DNA of 64,000 bases from Mycolicibacterium poriferae (GTDB lineage: Bacteria > Actinomycetota > Actinomycetes > Mycobacteriales > Mycobacteriaceae). The notes under the pieces are model-generated. The model was not told the DNA's origin and did no database searches. It was given only the letters and a program-made list of their open reading frames with translations. The stretch covers positions 1,798,001-1,862,000 of the forward strand of contig NZ_AP022570.1 in the NCBI RefSeq assembly GCF_010728325.1, read 5' to 3'. Below are positions 22,568 to 32,468 of the stretch, one piece after another. The position numbers and the translations under genes were made by a program. How positions within the stretch are numbered: position 1 is the first letter of the stretch; each line of letters opens with the position of its first letter.

Positions 22568-24304
22568 ATGCAGCCTGACTACGACGTCGTGATCATCGGT
22601 TCCGGATTCGGTGGCAGCGTGACCGCGTTGCGGCTCACCGAGAAGGGCTACCGGGTGCTGGTGCTCGAGGCCGGGCGGCGCTACGAGGACGACGACTTCG
22701 CCAAGACGTCGTGGAATCTGCGCAAGTTCCTGTGGGCGCCGGCGCTGGGGTGCTTCGGCATTCAGCGCATCCACCTGCTGCGCAACGTGATGATCCTGGC
22801 CGGCGCGGGTGTCGGCGGCGGGTCGCTGAACTACGCGAACACGCTCTACGTACCACCGGAGCCGTTCTTCAACGATGCTCAGTGGAAGGACATCACCGAC
22901 TGGCGCGGCGAGCTGATGCCGCACTACGACCAGGCGCAGCGCATGCTCGGCGTGGTCACCAACCCGACGATCACCGACGCGGACAAGATCATGCAGCAGG
23001 TCGCCGACGACATGGGCGTCGGCGACACCTGGGTGCCCACCCCGGTGGGGGTGTTCTTCGGCAACGACGGAGAGAAGGCGCCCGGCAAGACCGTGCCCGA
23101 CCCCTATTTCGGCGGGGCAGGCCCGGCGCGCACCGGCTGCATCGAATGCGGATCCTGCATGACGGGATGCCGCTACGGCGCGAAGAACACGCTGCTGAAG
23201 AACTACCTCGGCCTGGCCGAGAAGGCCGGCGCCCACGTCCGGGCGATGAGCACCGTCACCGACTTCCACCAGCGCCCCGACGACCTGTGGGAGGTGCGCA
23301 CCGTGCGCACCGGCAGCAAGCTGCGGCGCGGCAAGCGCACGGTGACCGCGACGCACGTGGTGCTGGCCGCCGGCACCTACGGCACCCAGCGGCTGCTGTT
23401 CAAGATGCGCGACACCGGCCGGTTGCCGCAGCTGTCGGACCGGCTCGGGGTGCTGACGCGGACCAACTCGGAGTCGATCGTCGGCGCCGGGCGCCTCGAG
23501 GTGTCCCCGGACATGGATCTGACCCACGGCGTGGCGATCACGTCGTCGATTCACCCGACCGCCGACACCCATGTCGAACCGTGCCGCTACGGCAAGGGCT
23601 CCAACGCGATGGGGCTGCTGCAGACGCTGATGACCGACGGCGCCGGCCCGCTGGGCACCGACGTGCCGCGGTGGCGGCAGCTGCTGCAGCTCGCGGCGGC
23701 CGATCCGCGGGGAATGCTGCGCATGCTCAACCCGCGGCGGTGGAGCGAGCGCACCGTCATCGCGCTGGTGATGCAGCACCTCGACAACTCGATCACCACG
23801 TTCACCAAGCGCAACCGGTTCGGTATCCGCCGGTACTCGAGCAAGCAGGGCCACGGCGAACCCAACCCGTCCTGGATCCCGGTCGGCAACGAGGTGACCC
23901 GCCGCATCGCCGAGAAGATCGACGGCGTCGCGGGTGGCACGTGGGGGGAGCTGTTCAACATTCCGCTCACCGCGCACTTCCTCGGGGGCGCGGCGATTGG
24001 CGACAGTGCCGACCACGGCGTGATCGACCCCTATCACCGGGTGTATCACTACCCGACGCTGTCGGTGGTGGACGGTGCTGCCATCTCGGCGAATCTCGGT
24101 GTGAACCCGTCGCTGTCGATCACCGCACAAGCCGAACGTGCGGCAGCGCTGTGGCCGAACAAGGGCGAGCAGGACCTGCGGCCCCCGCAGGGCGAGGCGT
24201 ACCGGCGGTTGACGCCGATCGCCCCCGCGCATCCGGTGGTGCCGGCCGACGCTCCCGCGGCGCTGCGCAACCTGCCGATCGAGCCGGTCAGCTCGGCGGG
24301 GTAG
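22568..24304 (+). CDS. choD: GMC oxidoreductase, cholesterol oxidase family (ChoD)
   Basis: A 578-residue FAD-dependent GMC oxidoreductase. The nucleotide-binding motif is GSGFGG (11-16) with LEAGRRYEDDDF, the GMC motif GAGVGGGSLNYANTL follows, and a four-cysteine cluster CIECGSCMTGC around residues 194-204 is typical of the mycobacterial ChoD type. It has no signal peptide. The homologue Rv3409c is linked to virulence, though main cholesterol oxidation is by other enzymes. Follows guaB3 by 87 bases and overlaps the 3' end of the kinase gene by 17 bases. Confidence 0.92.
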   Translation: MQPDYDVVIIGSGFGGSVTALRLTEKGYRVLVLEAGRRYEDDDFAKTSWNLRKFLWAPALGCFGIQRIHLLRNVMILAGAGVGGGSLNYANTLYVPPEPFFNDAQWKDITDWRGELMPHYDQAQRMLGVVTNPTITDADKIMQQVADDMGVGDTWVPTPVGVFFGNDGEKAPGKTVPDPYFGGAGPARTGCIECGSCMTGCRYGAKNTLLKNYLGLAEKAGAHVRAMSTVTDFHQRPDDLWEVRTVRTGSKLRRGKRTVTATHVVLAAGTYGTQRLLFKMRDTGRLPQLSDRLGVLTRTNSESIVGAGRLEVSPDMDLTHGVAITSSIHPTADTHVEPCRYGKGSNAMGLLQTLMTDGAGPLGTDVPRWRQLLQLAAADPRGMLRMLNPRRWSERTVIALVMQHLDNSITTFTKRNRFGIRRYSSKQGHGEPNPSWIPVGNEVTRRIAEKIDGVAGGTWGELFNIPLTAHFLGGAAIGDSADHGVIDPYHRVYHYPTLSVVDGAAISANLGVNPSLSITAQAERAAALWPNKGEQDLRPPQGEAYRRLTPIAPAHPVVPADAPAALRNLPIEPVSSAG

Positions 24305-26528
24305 CGGAGGCGACACCGCTGCGGATCAGACACCAGAGAGCGGCCCCGTCGTGCACGATCTCGGTGTCCGGCAGCGCCTTTGACAGCTCGTCGGTGCTGA
24401 TACCGGTGTCGATGACCACGCTGGCCTCGAGCTGCCCGTCGGTGGTGGAGAGGATGAGCCGCGCATAGCTGTCGGCGTGGGCGAGCACCTGCGCGACGGG
24501 CGACACCACGGCATCGAGGAGGTGCGCTTCCTCGAGGTCCGGTAATGCCCCCGCGACCTCGGTGACCACGTCGACTCCGCGGTCCTCGGCGGCGTCGATC
24601 ACCGGCCGGATCCGCCGCATCAGTGCATGATCGAAGGTGTTGGCCTGATCGAACAGCGCGCGGAGGCGCCGGCATTCCGCCCGCGCGCGGGACTGGATGT
24701 CGGTATCGACGCCCGCCCCGCGGGCCAGCGCGCTCAGCAGCGGCACCACGTTGTCGACGATCGTGGCGTAGCGGCGGTGGTATTCGTCGCGCAGCGCGGT
24801 GGTGACGCGGTCACGGGTGACGAGTCGCTGGTGTTCCTGTGTCTCTCCGGCGATGTCGAGAGCGGCGTCGCGCATCAGTCCGTTGAAGATCAGGGCGAAC
24901 AACTGCACCGCGAGGATGCTGGCCGTGCCCAGTCCGATGTTGACCAGTGTCTCCGCGGTGGGTGCCCGCATCAGCGTGACCGTGCTGCCGACGAGCCAGA
25001 AGCCGGCGAGGACGGCGACTCCGGCGCGGGTGGGCAACGTCAGCGCCAGCGGTAGCAGGCACCAGCCGATCGCGTTCTGCGCCCAGTGCGCGTAGCCCAG
25101 CAGCAGCTCCGGCGGAAGCAGCATCGGCTGCGTCACCGCGACGAACAGCAAGCACGCCGCGGCCGGCCACGCGTAACCCCACCGATTTCCCAGGATTCCG
25201 GGTAGCGCGGCGAGTCCGGCGCAGGCGGCGAGGATCCCGAGAACCGTCTGCAGATCGGGGTGGGCCGCGACCGCGACTGCGGGCGGAACCGAGATCGCGA
25301 GGTTCACCAGCGCGTACCCGATGAGTGCCAGCGCGTACCTGGTCCGGGTGCGATCGACCAGACCGTCGGGATCCGGTGATGCCGCCGCTGACTGCGTTGT
25401 GGCCCAACGTAGCTCGATGCTCGTGCCGGCTCCCGGGGTGGATTCGACGCGGGCCTGGCCGCCCGCTCGGCGCATCCGGCCCACGATGGAGTCCTCCAGT
25501 CCTCGTCCCCGGCGGGGCTCGGCGGGATCGAACCCGACCCCGTCGTCGGTGAGCAGCACGGCGTGGTCGGTGACGGTGACATCGAGTACGCCGGCGTGCG
25601 CGTGGCGGTCCACATTGGTCATCACCTCTCGCGCAGCGGCGATGACGGGCTGGGCTGTCTCGCCCGGCAACCACAGGTCCTCCCGACCGGCGAAGCGCAC
25701 GGGCGTGCGGACGTGGGCGGCACACTCACGCAGCGCCGACACCACGTCGATACGCGGCGGTGGGGCCACCCAGGCGCCGTCGTGCAAGAGGGCGAGGTCG
25801 CGGCGGGCCTGGGCTGCCAGACGTTCGGCATCGACAGCGGTGCCCTGCCCGACCACCAGCAGTGTCGACGCCGCGGTGTCGTGCAGCAGGGCGAGCTGTT
25901 CGTGCTCGTAGTGGCGCAGCGCATCGCTGACGCGCCGGGCTACTTCGGCGTCGTGGCGTTGACGGCGGGCGCGGTCGACGGCGTCGGCCACGCGCAGCAG
26001 CATCAGCCGGATGATCGACGCGGTGGTGCACTGGACAGCGAAGTAGTAAATCGCGGTGACCGACGCGACGTTGTCCCATCCGACCGCTCCGGAGGCGCCG
26101 TAGGCGTAGGCCACGGCGATGCCGAGCGTCATCGGGATGCTGGCCCGCATCGGCACCGACACCGAGATGCTCACCACCGCCGTGCCGGCAATCGCCTGGG
26201 GTGCGGTGTTGCCGACGAAGAAGTCGGGCTCCGGAACCAGCAGGGGGATGGCCAGGCACACCGCGAGGACGAGAAGGTAGTCCACTGCCAGCAGGGCGGG
26301 CCGATGCGAGCGGGTCCCCAGCCGGTACACCGACCAGGCGGCGAGGAGCACGAGCAGGGCCTTGCCGGCGGGGCGCGCCAGGGAGGCCGGGTCGGCAAGG
26401 GCGACGAGCGCCGCGATCGAGTTGACGGTGTGCCGCATGAGCAGGCCGACGGTGGCGGCGCGCGTCATGAGTTCACGGCGGGATGCCTCGCCCACGCGTT
26501 CGACCCCGCGTTCACCTTTTGTCGCCAC
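24288..26528 (-). CDS. Histidine kinase with duplicated, partly degenerate sensor-kinase unit
   Basis: A 746-residue membrane kinase. The first half has about six membrane helices (residues 40-180), a HisKA_3-type phosphoacceptor with H216 in LLHDTAAS, the N-box N305 (REVMTNVDRHAHA) and a G-box DDGVGFD near residue 328. A second set of about five helices (roughly 405-560) precedes a region that again looks like a kinase core, but without a phosphoacceptor HD or intact N/G boxes (VLAHADSYARLIL, DTGISTD). Start GTG 26528 is preceded by GGGGAGGG. It is divergent from the response regulator and its stop overlaps choD by 17 bases. Confidence 0.85.
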   Translation of the reverse strand: MATKGERGVERVGEASRRELMTRAATVGLLMRHTVNSIAALVALADPASLARPAGKALLVLLAAWSVYRLGTRSHRPALLAVDYLLVLAVCLAIPLLVPEPDFFVGNTAPQAIAGTAVVSISVSVPMRASIPMTLGIAVAYAYGASGAVGWDNVASVTAIYYFAVQCTTASIIRLMLLRVADAVDRARRQRHDAEVARRVSDALRHYEHEQLALLHDTAASTLLVVGQGTAVDAERLAAQARRDLALLHDGAWVAPPPRIDVVSALRECAAHVRTPVRFAGREDLWLPGETAQPVIAAAREVMTNVDRHAHAGVLDVTVTDHAVLLTDDGVGFDPAEPRRGRGLEDSIVGRMRRAGGQARVESTPGAGTSIELRWATTQSAAASPDPDGLVDRTRTRYALALIGYALVNLAISVPPAVAVAAHPDLQTVLGILAACAGLAALPGILGNRWGYAWPAAACLLFVAVTQPMLLPPELLLGYAHWAQNAIGWCLLPLALTLPTRAGVAVLAGFWLVGSTVTLMRAPTAETLVNIGLGTASILAVQLFALIFNGLMRDAALDIAGETQEHQRLVTRDRVTTALRDEYHRRYATIVDNVVPLLSALARGAGVDTDIQSRARAECRRLRALFDQANTFDHALMRRIRPVIDAAEDRGVDVVTEVAGALPDLEEAHLLDAVVSPVAQVLAHADSYARLILSTTDGQLEASVVIDTGISTDELSKALPDTEIVHDGAALWCLIRSGVASATPPS

Positions 26529-26670
26529 GGCCCTCCCCAGCCAAGCCAGCAGGTCGGTCGAACGTATCAATTCGCTGCGTGGACCGTCCCCCAGCGGGTA
26601 TCTCGCTAACTCCCGGCGCGTTTCTGTCGCGTCGCGTCGGTGGCCTGGGATTAAATACCGGGCAGGGCAA

Positions 26671-26682
26671 ACAGATTTCTGT
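26671..26682. promoter_or_regulatory. Palindrome between kinase and response-regulator genes
   Basis: ACAGATTTCTGT, arms ACAGA/TCTGT, lies 29 bases before the response-regulator ATG, in the divergent 183-base interval. It is a plausible autoregulatory site for the LuxR-type regulator. Confidence 0.35.
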
Positions 26683-26711
26683 CTGTGTTCAGTCGGGGGG
26701 TGTGACGGGGG

Positions 26712-27389
26712 ATGGCCCGCGAGGGGGACGCGCGGAAGCCGGTGCGGATCGCGATCATCGACGATCACGACGTCGTGCACGCGGGGATACAGGCGTGGTG
26801 TGGGGAGGCGGAACCTCCGATCGAACTCGCGGCGAGCTTCCTGCAGCCGACCGAGTACTTCGCCGCCTACACCGAACCGGCCCGCGACATCGACGTGGTG
26901 CTGCTGGACCTGCAGATCGAGGGCCACCGGCCCGATTTCGACACGCTGCGCCGGCTCGCCGACGGTGAGCAACGCGTCATCGTCTACTCACACATCAACA
27001 CCGACGAGGTGATCCTGCGTTGCCTCGAGCTGGGCGCGGTCACCTATCTGGTGAAGTCCGAGGGCAAACGCCACCTCATCGAGGCGATTCATTCCGCGCA
27101 CACCGCGACGCCGTACGTGGGGCCGCGGATGGGCAAGGCGATGCTCAACGACGGTACCGTCGGCAGGATCAAGCTCTCCGAGCGGGAGAAGCAGGTGCTC
27201 ATCGCCTGGTTTCAGACCGAGAGCAAGGATCTGGTCGCCAAGCGGTTGTTCATCGCCCCGACGACGGTGCGTACACATCTGCAGCGGGCGCGGGCCAAGT
27301 ACGCCGCGGTGGGCCGCCCGGCGTCGACGAAGTCGGCGTTGTTGGCGCGTGCGATCGAGGACGGCATCTTGAGCCTGAAGGATCTGTAG
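26712..27389 (+). CDS. NarL/LuxR-type response regulator
   Basis: A 225-residue two-component regulator. The receiver has acidic D17/D18, phosphoacceptor D66 in VVLLDLQ and K115 in YLVKSEG. The C-terminal LuxR helix-turn-helix is KLSEREKQVLIAWFQTESKDLVAKRLFIAPTTVRTHLQ in short segments, ending ILSLKDL. It is divergent from the duplicated histidine kinase and almost certainly its partner. No target genes are recognisable; the pair sits between choD and guaA in an interval that differs from M. tuberculosis. Confidence 0.92.
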   Translation: MAREGDARKPVRIAIIDDHDVVHAGIQAWCGEAEPPIELAASFLQPTEYFAAYTEPARDIDVVLLDLQIEGHRPDFDTLRRLADGEQRVIVYSHINTDEVILRCLELGAVTYLVKSEGKRHLIEAIHSAHTATPYVGPRMGKAMLNDGTVGRIKLSEREKQVLIAWFQTESKDLVAKRLFIAPTTVRTHLQRARAKYAAVGRPASTKSALLARAIEDGILSLKDL

Positions 27390-27550
27390 CGATTTCGTTC
27401 GTTCGGGTGACAGACCCGCCCCGCCCGCGCGGGATAGCGTGGGCGTGCTCATGAGCGAGGGGGGATCGCCGGTGGCGCCGACTGCATCGGGGGGACGGTC
27501 GGCGCGCCGGCGATCGCCGTGGTGGATACCCTGCCCACTAAGCTGACCGG

Positions 27551-29110
27551 GTGGAGTCAGCAGCCCCCCGTCCCGTGTTGGTCGTCGATTTCGGCGCGCA
27601 GTACGCACAGCTGATCGCGCGTCGCGTCCGGGAGGCGCGGGTGTACTCGGAGGTCATCCCGCACACCGCCAGCGTCGAGGAGATCAAGGCCCGGGATCCG
27701 CGCGCCGTGGTGCTGTCCGGCGGGCCGGCCAGTGTTTACGCCGAGGGTGCCCCGCAGCTGGACCCCAAGCTCTTCGACCTCGACGTGCCGGTGTTCGGCA
27801 TCTGCTACGGCTTCCAGGCCATGGCCCAGGCCCTCGGTGGCACCGTGGCGCACACCGGCACCAGTGAGTACGGCCGCACCGACCTGAAAGTGACTGGCGG
27901 TCAACTCCATTCCGATCTGCCGGAGACCCAGCCGGTGTGGATGAGCCACGGTGACGCCGTCACCGCGGCTCCGGCCGGGTTCGACGTCGTCGCCACCAGT
28001 GCCGGAGCACCCGTCGCGGCGTTCGAGGACCGGGCGCGGCGCTTCGCCGGGGTGCAGTACCACCCCGAGGTCATGCACAGCCCGCACGGCCAACAGGTGC
28101 TCAGCCGCTTCCTGCACGAGTTCGCCGGCATCGACGCGGTGTGGACGCCGGCCAACATCGCCGACGCGCTGGTCGAGCAGGTGCGCGCGCAGATCGGTGA
28201 CGGGCGGGGGATCTGCGGCCTGTCCGGTGGCGTCGACTCCGCGGTGGCGGCCGCGCTGGTGCAGCGGGCCATCGGGGACCGGTTGACCTGTGTGTTCGTC
28301 GACCACGGCCTGCTTCGCTCGGGCGAGCGTGCCCAGGTGCAGCGCGACTTCGTCGCAGCCACGGGCGCCAACCTGGTGACCGTGGACGTCGCCGACCGCT
28401 TCCTCGAGGCGTTGACCGGCGTGCTGAACCCGGAGGGCAAGCGCAAGATCATCGGCCGCGAGTTCATCCGCGCCTTCGAGGGTGCGGTGCGTGATGCGCT
28501 GGGGGCCGCCGACGGCGAGGTCGAGTTCCTCGTGCAGGGCACGTTGTATCCCGACGTCGTGGAGTCCGGCGGCGGCTCGGGAACCGCGAACATCAAGAGC
28601 CACCACAACGTCGGTGGTCTGCCCGGTGACCTGAAGTTCACGTTGGTCGAACCGCTGCGGCTGCTGTTCAAGGACGAGGTGCGCGCCGTCGGCCGCGAGC
28701 TGGGGCTGCCCGAGGACATCGTTGCGCGCCAACCCTTCCCGGGTCCCGGCCTGGGCATCCGCATCGTCGGCGAGGTTACCGCCGAGCGGTTGGACACCTT
28801 GCGACGGGCCGACGCCATCGCCCGCGAGGAGCTGACGTCGGCCGGCCTGGATCGCCAGATCTGGCAGTGCCCGGTGGTGCTGCTCGGTGACGTCCGCTCG
28901 GTCGGCGTGCAGGGCGACGGCCGCACCTACGGCCACCCGATCGTGCTGCGGCCGGTGTCCAGTGAGGACGCGATGACCGCGGACTGGACGCGGGTGCCCT
29001 ACGAGGTGCTGGAGCGCATCTCGACCCGGATCACCAACGAGGTCCGGGAGGTCAACCGGGTGGTGCTCGACATCACCAGCAAGCCGCCGGGCACCATCGA
29101 GTGGGAGTAG
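27551..29110 (+). CDS. guaA: GMP synthase (glutamine-hydrolysing)
   Basis: A 519-residue two-domain amidotransferase converting XMP to GMP. The N-terminal class I glutaminase has its nucleophile C85 in [11 protein letters not shown] and the QYHPEV histidine region. The synthetase domain has the ATP P-loop SGGVDS (225-230) and the conserved C-terminal dimerisation end KPPGTIEWE. It begins at GTG 27551; the gene completes the guanine set with guaB2 5 kb upstream. Corresponds to Rv3396c. It converges on the MerR gene with three bases between stops. Confidence 0.97.
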   Translation: MESAAPRPVLVVDFGAQYAQLIARRVREARVYSEVIPHTASVEEIKARDPRAVVLSGGPASVYAEGAPQLDPKLFDLDVPVFGICYGFQAMAQALGGTVAHTGTSEYGRTDLKVTGGQLHSDLPETQPVWMSHGDAVTAAPAGFDVVATSAGAPVAAFEDRARRFAGVQYHPEVMHSPHGQQVLSRFLHEFAGIDAVWTPANIADALVEQVRAQIGDGRGICGLSGGVDSAVAAALVQRAIGDRLTCVFVDHGLLRSGERAQVQRDFVAATGANLVTVDVADRFLEALTGVLNPEGKRKIIGREFIRAFEGAVRDALGAADGEVEFLVQGTLYPDVVESGGGSGTANIKSHHNVGGLPGDLKFTLVEPLRLLFKDEVRAVGRELGLPEDIVARQPFPGPGLGIRIVGEVTAERLDTLRRADAIAREELTSAGLDRQIWQCPVVLLGDVRSVGVQGDGRTYGHPIVLRPVSSEDAMTADWTRVPYEVLERISTRITNEVREVNRVVLDITSKPPGTIEWE

Positions 29111-29113
29111 CCC

Positions 29114-30016
29114 CTACTTGTCGGGGGTGTGCTCGTCGGGGGTGTGCTCGACGGCCTGGGCGAGAATGCCCGCGATGACCGATTCGACGGCGGTCTCGAT
29201 CGAATGAGCCAGCGTCGCCGTCACCGCTGACACCGCCTGCGTGCGGAACCGCACCAGCATCGTGATCATCTCGGCGACCTCGGTGTCGGGCGGCAGGGCG
29301 GTGCCAGGGTTGAGCCGGTCCCCGATGTGTTCGACACCCGCGGTCACCAGGATGGCGCTGATCTGGTCGACCAGCGGGGCGATCTGTTCGTGCAGGTCGA
29401 TCAGCTTGTCGGTGCTGACGCCGTACTGGCGGATCTCGGTGAACGCCTCGATCAGCTTGGGTCGCACGATGGTGGCGTCGTGACCGTCGTCCTCCAGCTT
29501 GATCACGCCCAGGCCGACCATCCGGTCGAAGCCGGCGTCGTCGTCGACCAATCGCCTGGCCTCGACGACCGACATGCGCTCGGGCTTCTCGGCCGCCCAG
29601 GTGCCCGCGATCGCCGATTCCAACCCGAGCATGTCGCCGACGTCCTTGCCCTGTTCCCATGCCGAGAGCATCTCGTTGACGTGGGCGATGTTGTAGCCGC
29701 GGTCGAGCAGCGAGGTGATCATCCGCAACCGGGTCAGGTGGGTGTCGTTGAACAGCGCGATGCGTCCGACTCGCAGCGGCGGATGCAGCAGACCCCGGTC
29801 GCGGTACACCCGGATGTTGCGGGTGGTGGTGCCGGCCAGCCGGGCGAGGTCGTCGATCCGGTACTCACCCGAGGCCGCCACCCCGTGGGGCTGCACCGCG
29901 GCGTCGAACAGCTGCGACACCGCGGATTCGATCACGTCCCGGGAGCCGCGCCGGATCCGGCGCAGGATGCTCGGGATCGGCCCGGTGGGGCGGGGGGAAT
30001 CGGGTGCCGACGACAT
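29114..30016 (-). CDS. MerR-family transcriptional regulator
   Basis: A 300-residue regulator with an N-terminal MerR winged helix (YRIDDLARLAGTTTRNIRVYRDRGLLHPP, then RIALFNDTHLTRLRMI) and a long effector region of about 200 residues of helix, unlike short metal-sensing MerRs. It lacks the clustered cysteines of metal sensors, so an organic ligand is more likely. It is the last gene of the Baeyer-Villiger operon, 11 bases after the monooxygenase. I chose ATG 30016; there is no clear Shine-Dalgarno, so translation may be coupled to the upstream gene. Confidence 0.88.
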   Translation of the reverse strand: MSSAPDSPRPTGPIPSILRRIRRGSRDVIESAVSQLFDAAVQPHGVAASGEYRIDDLARLAGTTTRNIRVYRDRGLLHPPLRVGRIALFNDTHLTRLRMITSLLDRGYNIAHVNEMLSAWEQGKDVGDMLGLESAIAGTWAAEKPERMSVVEARRLVDDDAGFDRMVGLGVIKLEDDGHDATIVRPKLIEAFTEIRQYGVSTDKLIDLHEQIAPLVDQISAILVTAGVEHIGDRLNPGTALPPDTEVAEMITMLVRFRTQAVSAVTATLAHSIETAVESVIAGILAQAVEHTPDEHTPDK

Positions 30017-30027
30017 GTCAGGCGATG

Positions 30028-31524
30028 TCAGGCCGACGACGTGAGGGCCCGCGGACGTGCGTCCACGGCCTCGTAGTCGGAGAATCGGAAGGCTCGCATC
30101 TGTCGACGATACTGCGTGGCCAGTCCGGGGTACATCGAGGCGTTGAACCCGTCGGGGGTCAGGTACCAGCTCGTGCAGCCCGACATCCACGTGGTCTTGG
30201 CCAGCCGGCGCTGCAACCGGTCGTTGTAGCGCCGCTGCACGTCGGCGCGCACGTCCAGGTAACGCAGGTTCTGCCGCAGGATCGTGGTGATCCCGGTGAC
30301 CGCGTACTCGATCTGCCCTTCGACGTAGACGAGCAGCGAGTTGTGCCCCGGCCCGGAGTTCGGCCCGGTCATGAAGAACAGGTTCGGGTAGCCGTGTGCG
30401 CTGGCACTCTTGTAGGCCTCGGCGTGGTCGCGCCATTCCTGCTGCAGTGACCGGCCGCCGAGCCCGGTCACCGGAAACGGCGGGCCGGACAGGTGCACGT
30501 CGTAACCCGTGGCGAACACGATGGCGTCCAGATGGTGTTCCACGCCGTCGCTGGTGCGGATCCCGGGCGGGCTGAGTGTCGCGATCGGCCAGTCGATCAG
30601 CTTGCAGTTGTCGCGCTGCAGCGCCGGGTAGTAGTCGCTGGAGACCAACATCCGTTTGCAGCCAGGGGTGAAGTCGGGAGTGAGCTGGCGACGCAACCAG
30701 GGGTCGCCGACGGCGCGGCGCAGATGCGCCTTGCCCAGTCGTGCGACCAGACCGCTGAGCGGGGTGTTCCACACCAGGGCCGCGGCGCTGGCCTCGTGTC
30801 CCCAGTAGAGGGCCTGTCGGGCGAGTTCCTGCGCCGCCGGCACCTTGGTGAACAGGGTCTGGACGGCGGCCGGCATCGGGGGATCCACCCGCGGCAGCAC
30901 CCAGCCCGGGGTGCGCTGGAACACCTTGACGAATCCCGCGGTTTCGACCAGCTCGGGCACGATCTGCACGGCGCTGGCCCCGGTCCCGATCACACCGACG
31001 CGCTTGCCGGTGAAGTCGTAGTCGTGGTCCCACGCCGCGCTGTGGATCTTCGTGCCCCGGTAGGTGTCCAGGCCGCGGATGTCGGGGAACTTGTGGTCGG
31101 CCAACGGGCCTGATGCCAGCACGACGGTCCGGGCATGGAACTTCTTGCGGGTCTTGGTGTTCGCCGTCCACACGCCGGGCGCCTCGTCGAAGTTCAGACC
31201 GGTGATCTCGGTGTCGAACCGGATCATCGGCCGCAGCCCGAACTGGTCGGTCAGCTCTTCGATGTGGGCGCAGATCTCGGCGCCCGACGGGTAGGCCCGG
31301 GACCAGGTGGGGTTCTTGACGAACGACAGCGAGTACAGCAGCGACGGGATGTCGCAGGCGATGCCGGGATAGGTGTTGTCCCGCCACGTGCCGCCGACAC
31401 GGTCGCTGCGTTCGACGATGACGACGTCGCCGACGCCGGCCTCGCGCAGCTTGATGGCGGTGCCCAGCCCGGTGAACCCGGCGCCGATGATCAGGGTGTC
31501 GTGAATGTGCTTGGCAGAAGGCAT
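30028..31524 (-). CDS. Baeyer-Villiger-type flavin monooxygenase
   Basis: A 498-residue FAD/NADPH monooxygenase. The FAD motif is GAGFTG (14-19), the Baeyer-Villiger fingerprint YRGTKIHSAAW (155-165, a Y replacing the usual F), and the NADPH motif GTGASA (180-185). The enzyme inserts oxygen next to a ketone to make an ester or lactone. It starts four bases after the ferritin-like gene and lies in a five-gene operon with an esterase and a dehydrogenase, the enzymes needed on either side of this step. It resembles the MymA-type enzyme of mycobacteria but the neighbours differ. Confidence 0.9.
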   Translation of the reverse strand: MPSAKHIHDTLIIGAGFTGLGTAIKLREAGVGDVVIVERSDRVGGTWRDNTYPGIACDIPSLLYSLSFVKNPTWSRAYPSGAEICAHIEELTDQFGLRPMIRFDTEITGLNFDEAPGVWTANTKTRKKFHARTVVLASGPLADHKFPDIRGLDTYRGTKIHSAAWDHDYDFTGKRVGVIGTGASAVQIVPELVETAGFVKVFQRTPGWVLPRVDPPMPAAVQTLFTKVPAAQELARQALYWGHEASAAALVWNTPLSGLVARLGKAHLRRAVGDPWLRRQLTPDFTPGCKRMLVSSDYYPALQRDNCKLIDWPIATLSPPGIRTSDGVEHHLDAIVFATGYDVHLSGPPFPVTGLGGRSLQQEWRDHAEAYKSASAHGYPNLFFMTGPNSGPGHNSLLVYVEGQIEYAVTGITTILRQNLRYLDVRADVQRRYNDRLQRRLAKTTWMSGCTSWYLTPDGFNASMYPGLATQYRRQMRAFRFSDYEAVDARPRALTSSA

Positions 31525-31527
31525 CGG

Positions 31528-32460
31528 TCAGGCCGCCGGCTCGTGGGTCAGCTCCTTGAACCAGCTGGGTATGGGCCGCAGCAGCGCCTTCGGGTAGCGG
31601 TCGGACGCCCACACCATCGAGTTGGCCAGCAGGTGGTAGGGGTGGCGCGGGTTGACGACCATCGAGGCGTGCTTGCGCAGCACCCGATAGGTGGGCACCC
31701 GATGGGTGTGCTCACCGCGTTCGCCGAGGGTGCGGAACCGCTTGACCGCGTTGTAGAGCCGTTCGGGCTCCAGGCCCATGCCGACGATCTCGTTGCGGAT
31801 CCGGTTGAGCAACGGGATGTACATCACCGCGCCGATGATGAGTCCCGGGGTGGCGACGCTGCCGACGAACTCGATGGCCAGCCGTCGCACGTCGGCGTGG
31901 CCGATCATGTTCAACACCTCGAAATCAACTGTGATGTGCCGGGATTCGTCGTTGTTGATCTTCTCGAACACCCGGTGACAGACGGGGTCGTCGACCTCTT
32001 CGAGCAGGAATTTCAACAACGCACCGTCCAGTGCCACCTCGAGCATCGGTATCACGGTGCCCAGGATCGACAGCGACATGTCGTCGGCGTAGGTGTCCAG
32101 CCAGTCCATTGCGAGGCGGATGTTGACGTTCGGCTCGGGCATCTCACCGTCATCGAGCATGCCCCACCGTTTCATCAGCGCCAGTTCGGCATTGGCGTGG
32201 CGCTGTTCCTCGGCGTGGAAGTAGCGGTAGATCTCGGCGATGGTGGGGGTGGGTGCCTTCTTGGCCAGCGCGGCGAAACCGCGCGCACCGATGTTCTCGA
32301 TCCAGCACAGGTCGGCCATGAACGCCTTGAGTTTGGGCCGCTGCTCGTCGGTGATCAGCTCTGCGCCCGGCGCATCCCAGTCGATGTCGGCCAGCGCCCA
32401 CTGGCGGTCCTTGATCTTGGCCAGCATGGCATCCATGTCGATTCTTGATTTCACGGCCAC
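31528..32460 (-). CDS. Ferritin-like di-iron protein
   Basis: A helical protein of about 310 residues with the ligand pattern of ferritin-like di-iron enzymes: E55 (WIENIGAR), E85-x2-H88 (EEQRH), E141 (MLEVALDG) and E172-x2-H175 (DESRH). The two ExxH pairs indicate a di-iron site as in fatty acid desaturases and hydroxylases, although the family may be annotated as a predicted metal-dependent hydrolase. A hydrophobic stretch (GLIIGAVMYIPLL) suggests membrane association. In this operon it could hydroxylate the substrate before dehydrogenation. GTG 32460 and GTG 32454 are both possible starts; a GAGAGG lies just upstream. Confidence 0.75.
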   Translation of the reverse strand: MAVKSRIDMDAMLAKIKDRQWALADIDWDAPGAELITDEQRPKLKAFMADLCWIENIGARGFAALAKKAPTPTIAEIYRYFHAEEQRHANAELALMKRWGMLDDGEMPEPNVNIRLAMDWLDTYADDMSLSILGTVIPMLEVALDGALLKFLLEEVDDPVCHRVFEKINNDESRHITVDFEVLNMIGHADVRRLAIEFVGSVATPGLIIGAVMYIPLLNRIRNEIVGMGLEPERLYNAVKRFRTLGERGEHTHRVPTYRVLRKHASMVVNPRHPYHLLANSMVWASDRYPKALLRPIPSWFKELTHEPAA

Positions 32461-32468
32461 GGCCCTCT

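Noticed and set aside
22568..24304. ChoD considered as the main cholesterol oxidase for sterol growth.
   Set aside because: The family name is retained from homology, but the mycobacterial protein is a GMC enzyme with a Cys cluster and no signal peptide, so the activity is unproven.
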